From NCBI GenBank assembly GCA_963682025.1, contig OY821517.1, positions 231,859,603 through 231,923,602 on the forward strand: a DNA stretch of 64,000 nt, read 5' to 3'. Origin of the DNA: Cordilura impudica (taxonomy: Eukaryota; Arthropoda; Insecta; Diptera; Scathophagidae). The notes under the pieces were generated by a model, which worked only from the letters and a program-made list of their open reading frames with translations, did no database searches and was not told the origin of the DNA. Of the stretch, positions 60,672 through 64,000 are shown piece after piece (positions within the stretch are counted from its first letter, which is position 1; every line of letters starts with the position of its first letter). The position numbers and the translations under genes are program-made.

Positions 60672-62714
60672 CAGTTGTACAACAACATTCACAGTTCAAA
60701 ATAAACCACAAAAAAATTATGCAAGCATACCAACAAACACTACTACCATGAGCTATGTTAATAGTATTGCCACATATTTTCGTTATCAAGATATAATAAA
60801 AAACAAGTAAGAGTGCCGAATCTTTGATACCCTCCACCTCGGTTTGAGTATTGATCATAAATGTAAACAAAATATTTGAAAAAGTAAACAATTTGTTCAA
60901 CTTAATACCAAATTATTTCAGCAAATTCTTTGGTTTTATCTGGATTTTTGTTTATTCCAAGAGTTGGTATATATGTAGAGCTCTCTCACATTAGTAATTC
61001 GCGCTCCAGCGAGGAAAGATCGTTTTCGTCTTTTCTATTATTTCGGATAAAAGAAAACACGTTTCGGTGTTTGCTTTTTGGTCATCGTGGTTGCTGATCG
61101 GCATGCATTGAGGTTATATACATATATGCAAGTATTTCCGGTTATATGACATAATTAGTTAATTAATTTAGTTTAAGTTTTTGCAAATTAAATAGGGTGG
61201 CTATACGCTTTAAATCGTGCTAATTGGAGGTGGCTGTATAGTTTATTTTAACTGGCCAAATAATTCTTCACTGCGGCCGTATAGGTCGCATCGAGTAACA
61301 AAATAATAACCAAAAAAAAAGCTCTCTCAATTTTTTTGTTAAAATATTGCCATTCTTGGAAAATAAATTTTTTTTACATACTAAAAGGAAGTTTTCTAAC
61401 CCAGTGATGCCAACTTTTGATTTAGAATTGAATTATGTTAAAAAAAATATATTTTCATTTATCTACTCCAAATACTACTACCTGGGAATTATTATCGAAC
61501 TTCAATGTTTTGGGTTTTACCTTGCCTACCATGAAGTCAAATTTTGAAGTCATCATGGTTCAAATTAGGGATGCGAAACGCAAAAAACCAAATGTCCCAA
61601 AAATTTTAAATAACATAATTTGTTATCTTTATTTTCTGATAAACTTCAAATTTTCATCCAAAAAATTGTGAAAAAGAATAAACAAATAACATTCTCTGCG
61701 CTTTATCTATGTAACAATTTTTATGTTCGCAATACTTTAATATCATTTGAGGTTTTCTAAACTTCATTGAATTTAAATTAATGTTTTCTTATCCTGAAAT
61801 GCTATTAATGTCTCCTGAATCGCAATATTTTTTTTAATTTCAGTTGATTTTTAAAATGTAAGCATATTTGGTGTTTTCTGAATTTCAATATGTTTAAAGA
61901 ATAAAATTTATATTTTAAAAATTCAATTGATGTCTTCTTAATTTCAAGTTATTATTTCCGACGTTTCAATATGATTTTCTGAAATTTTATTGATATTTTC
62001 TAATTTTTATTTGGAAATCTGAATTCCAGTTTTTAGAATTGATATTTTCTTAAATTTGAATGGAAAATCTAAAATTTAACTTTTTTAAAATTATATGTAA
62101 TCGCAATCAGATATTTTGTAGGTAAAGCAGAATAATAATTTTATATAACTACGTAGAACTGTTTTGAAAGCAAAAAACTCATTACTTCTTCTTTACTCAG
62201 CTCTGTGTGTGCTTTTAACATTATCGTGTTTGATATCTAATTGAAAATGTTGACGTTCATGTTAAAATAGAAATAACGATTACAAAGCTAATTAGAACAA
62301 AAATTGTGGCGTCATCTACAGTGGCATAGTCACACTGAGCAAAATGAAGTGACACTGTTAATGCAAAAGAAATGTATTTTCCATAAAACAAAATATTGCA
62401 ACATTTCATATAAATAAAATAACATACCAATTTATTCCTAACATGCGGTTATTATGAATATACATACATATATAAAATATATGTATATTATTTTATTATT
62501 TAATATATGTATGTATGTATATGTAAATATTACACACCAAAACACAACACCAAACTGCTAAAAAATCAACATCAATGTATTTTATATTAATTTTCTAAAC
62601 TTATATATAAATAAATATTACTTTTTTTAATAATAAACAAAAACCATACGTTGTCCCATAATTCTTTTTCAAATATGACCATAAGTTTGGCATATTACTT
62701 TTTGTTTTGTTTAC
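60672..62714. other. Long AT-rich non-coding stretch
   Basis: 60806-60840 carries a further start of the ATACCCTCCAC repeat (GAGTGCCGAATCTTTG). From about 61740 to 62090 a degenerate motif of roughly TTTTCTGAATTTCAATTGAT recurs several times at irregular spacing. Short frames such as 61435-61671 have no recognisable protein content. Confidence 0.45.
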
Positions 62715-62965
62715 AAAATAGAGTTACCGAGTTCATTATATGCACATTTTTGGGGAAACGGTTAACATTTAATATCATTAGTTTTATTTTGATAATATTT
62801 ATGGTCTATAATTAACAAACTTCCATTTTTATATGCGCATTTCAAGAAATAAAGCATAATAATTCATTTAACAAGTTAAAACTTTAATTGCAATTCTATA
62901 GTAATCCTGTAAATTTGCATTACATTTTTAAGAGGGTTACATTATTCACCTTTAGTGACAGCAAG
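62715..62965. repeat. Inverted repeat partner of 58250-58520
   Basis: Reverse-complement match to 58250-58520 (see there). The MITE fragment at 62988 starts just beyond its outer edge. Confidence 0.6.
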
Positions 62966-62984
62966 CAATAATGATAGAACTAAC

Positions 62985-63118
62985 TTAAGGCCTAGTTAAC
63001 CACACGTAAAAGTAACGTAACGTGTCATTTGTTTTTTAGTTACATGAAAAGCGGTGGAACATTCCGGTTACGTTCAGTAATGTTCTAAATTCTTTTCATG
63101 TATATGTAGGTATGTATA
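62985..63118. mobile_element. MITE fragment (60373 family)
   Basis: AGGCCTAGTTAACCACACGT at 62988 matches the 60373 terminus, with TTA just before it (62985-62987). GTTACATGAAAAG and ATTCCGGTTACG follow. The right end is missing. Confidence 0.6.
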
Positions 63119-63329
63119 TTATTTAGAGTATTTTGATATTTGCAAAACTTGCGATGTTACTTGGTATCTCGACTAGCTATAATTTATGGCAATGATCAAG
63201 TCAATGGCTAGTGGAGACCGCTAATGTTCATGTCATGACTTTAAAATCCAACTTTTTGCCATGACAGAAATTCTGCCATAAACCCTGCCATTAATTTAGA
63301 GTTTCACTCGATTTTGACGTTTAAGTATA

Positions 63330-63508
63330 ATGGCGAAACTTAAATCAAAAAATAAAAGCCAAATTAATAATTTCATTAATAAATATCGCGAATATGAGTG
63401 TTTATGGAACCAGAGAAGTGAAAACTAAAAACAACGGATTTAAAAAGAAAAGCGTGGGAGGAAATTGGACACAAATTTAAGTGTTTACAGTTCAAAGACA
63501 TTTTGTAA
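63330..63508 (+). pseudogene. MADF-domain fragment
   Basis: An ATG at 63330-63332 opens MAKLKSKNKSQINNFINKYR, then EYECLWNQRSEN and, after a stop and frameshift, AWEEIGHKFKCLQFKDIL to a TAA at 63506-63508. The I..Y...ECLW...AWEEI spacing is that of the MADF (Adf-1-type) DNA-binding domain, common in fly transcription factors and in the second protein of PIF/Harbinger transposons. Only the first half of the domain remains. Confidence 0.6.
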
Positions 63509-63650
63509 ATGGAATGTCTGTTATAGAAATCCCAGATATTTTTTATATATATATTTTTTTTATTTAATATATGTACGTATATGTAAATATTACATACAAA
63601 AAAATATTACATACAAAAAATACAACATCAAAAGTTAGGGTTGTGTTTTT

Positions 63651-64000
63651 ATACCCTCCACTCCAGTGTGCAGAGGCTATATATTTGTTCGTCATTCCGT
63701 TTGTAATAATTAAAAAAAATAATTTGGACCCCATAATATATATATATTTGTGATCCTTATAACAACCGGAGTTGATATAGCGATGTCCGTCTGTCCGTCT
63801 GTGGAAATCACGATGACGGCATCAATCGGGCAGCTAGGGTGCTCGTTGACATAAAAAATGATTCACTAACATCCTGAAAAGTTTGCTATTTAAAATTGTC
63901 CAAATCGGTCGATAAGGGCCCGAGATTTGAATGAAGAACTAAAAAAAGTCTTGAAAAAATATAATTTTCTATCGTGTTCTTGTCACGATCACGCCCTCAA
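63651..64000. repeat. Dispersed ATACCCTCCAC repeat, runs off window
   Basis: Starts ATACCCTCCACTCCAGTGTG; very similar to 50464-50820 (TGATCCTTATAACAA, CAATCGGGCAGCTAGGGTGC, GGGCCCGAGATTTGAATGAA). It continues past the window end. Confidence 0.65.

Noticed and set aside
60970..61330. Possible solo LTR
   Set aside because: Repeated AGCTCTCTCA at both ends is too short, and no TG...CA ends with a target duplication could be found.

Overview
The window looks like a repeat-rich, AT-rich stretch of nuclear DNA from a higher fly (Diptera, Brachycera). Three things suggest this: a clean terminal exon of an insect nicotinic acetylcholine receptor (nAChR) subunit; Jockey, BEL/Pao, gypsy, piggyBac, Helitron and DD41D mariner elements of the kinds found in drosophilids, tephritids and calyptrates; and dispersed repeats opening ATACCCTCCAC and carrying a GTCCGTCTGTCCGTCTG core, which I associate with fly intergenic DNA. 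The species cannot be fixed from sequence alone. No bacterial features, tRNA or rRNA genes or CRISPR arrays were seen.

Layout. 1-1547: DNA transposon with long inverted arms, cut by the window edge. 2903-3047: Jockey 3' scrap. 3359-6822: hAT-type transposon with 8-bp target duplication and unusually long inverted repeats. 6995-7192 (minus): nAChR last exon, the best candidate for a functional host exon; the gene would continue upstream, so most of the window may lie in one very large intron. 7975-8021 (minus): hammerhead ribozyme motif. 8270-14850 (minus): Jockey LINE broken by a piggyBac element (itself holding a 406-bp palindrome), a GGGG-ended MITE and an LTR scrap. 15547-37848: a Helitron remnant containing LINE A, which contains LINE B, which contains a gypsy-type LTR element. 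38556-48238: a ~780-bp tandem duplication whose first copy is interrupted by an 8.1-kb BEL/Pao element with an extra zinc-knuckle ORF. 48.2-64 kb: MITEs, foldback-like repeats, a DD41D mariner split by a MITE, and several broken host-gene fragments (AIP/CG1847-like, Vac14-like, a MADF domain, one unidentified).

Most insertions can be ordered because the interrupted reading frame heals when the insert and one target duplication are ignored: piggyBac in Jockey (TTAA), the MITE in mariner (TAA), LINE B in LINE A (CTATG). Almost every transposon gene carries frameshifts, stops or deletions, so none looks autonomous. Fairly intact exceptions are LINE B ORF1, the gypsy integrase frame and the BEL third ORF.

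The AIP-like and Vac14-like fragments keep short GT-AG introns, so they are copies of genomic DNA rather than of mRNA. Together with the unidentified and MADF fragments they make a cluster of host-gene debris at 53.5-63.5 kb. All family names rest on recognisable protein motifs and reading by eye; no database search was possible.
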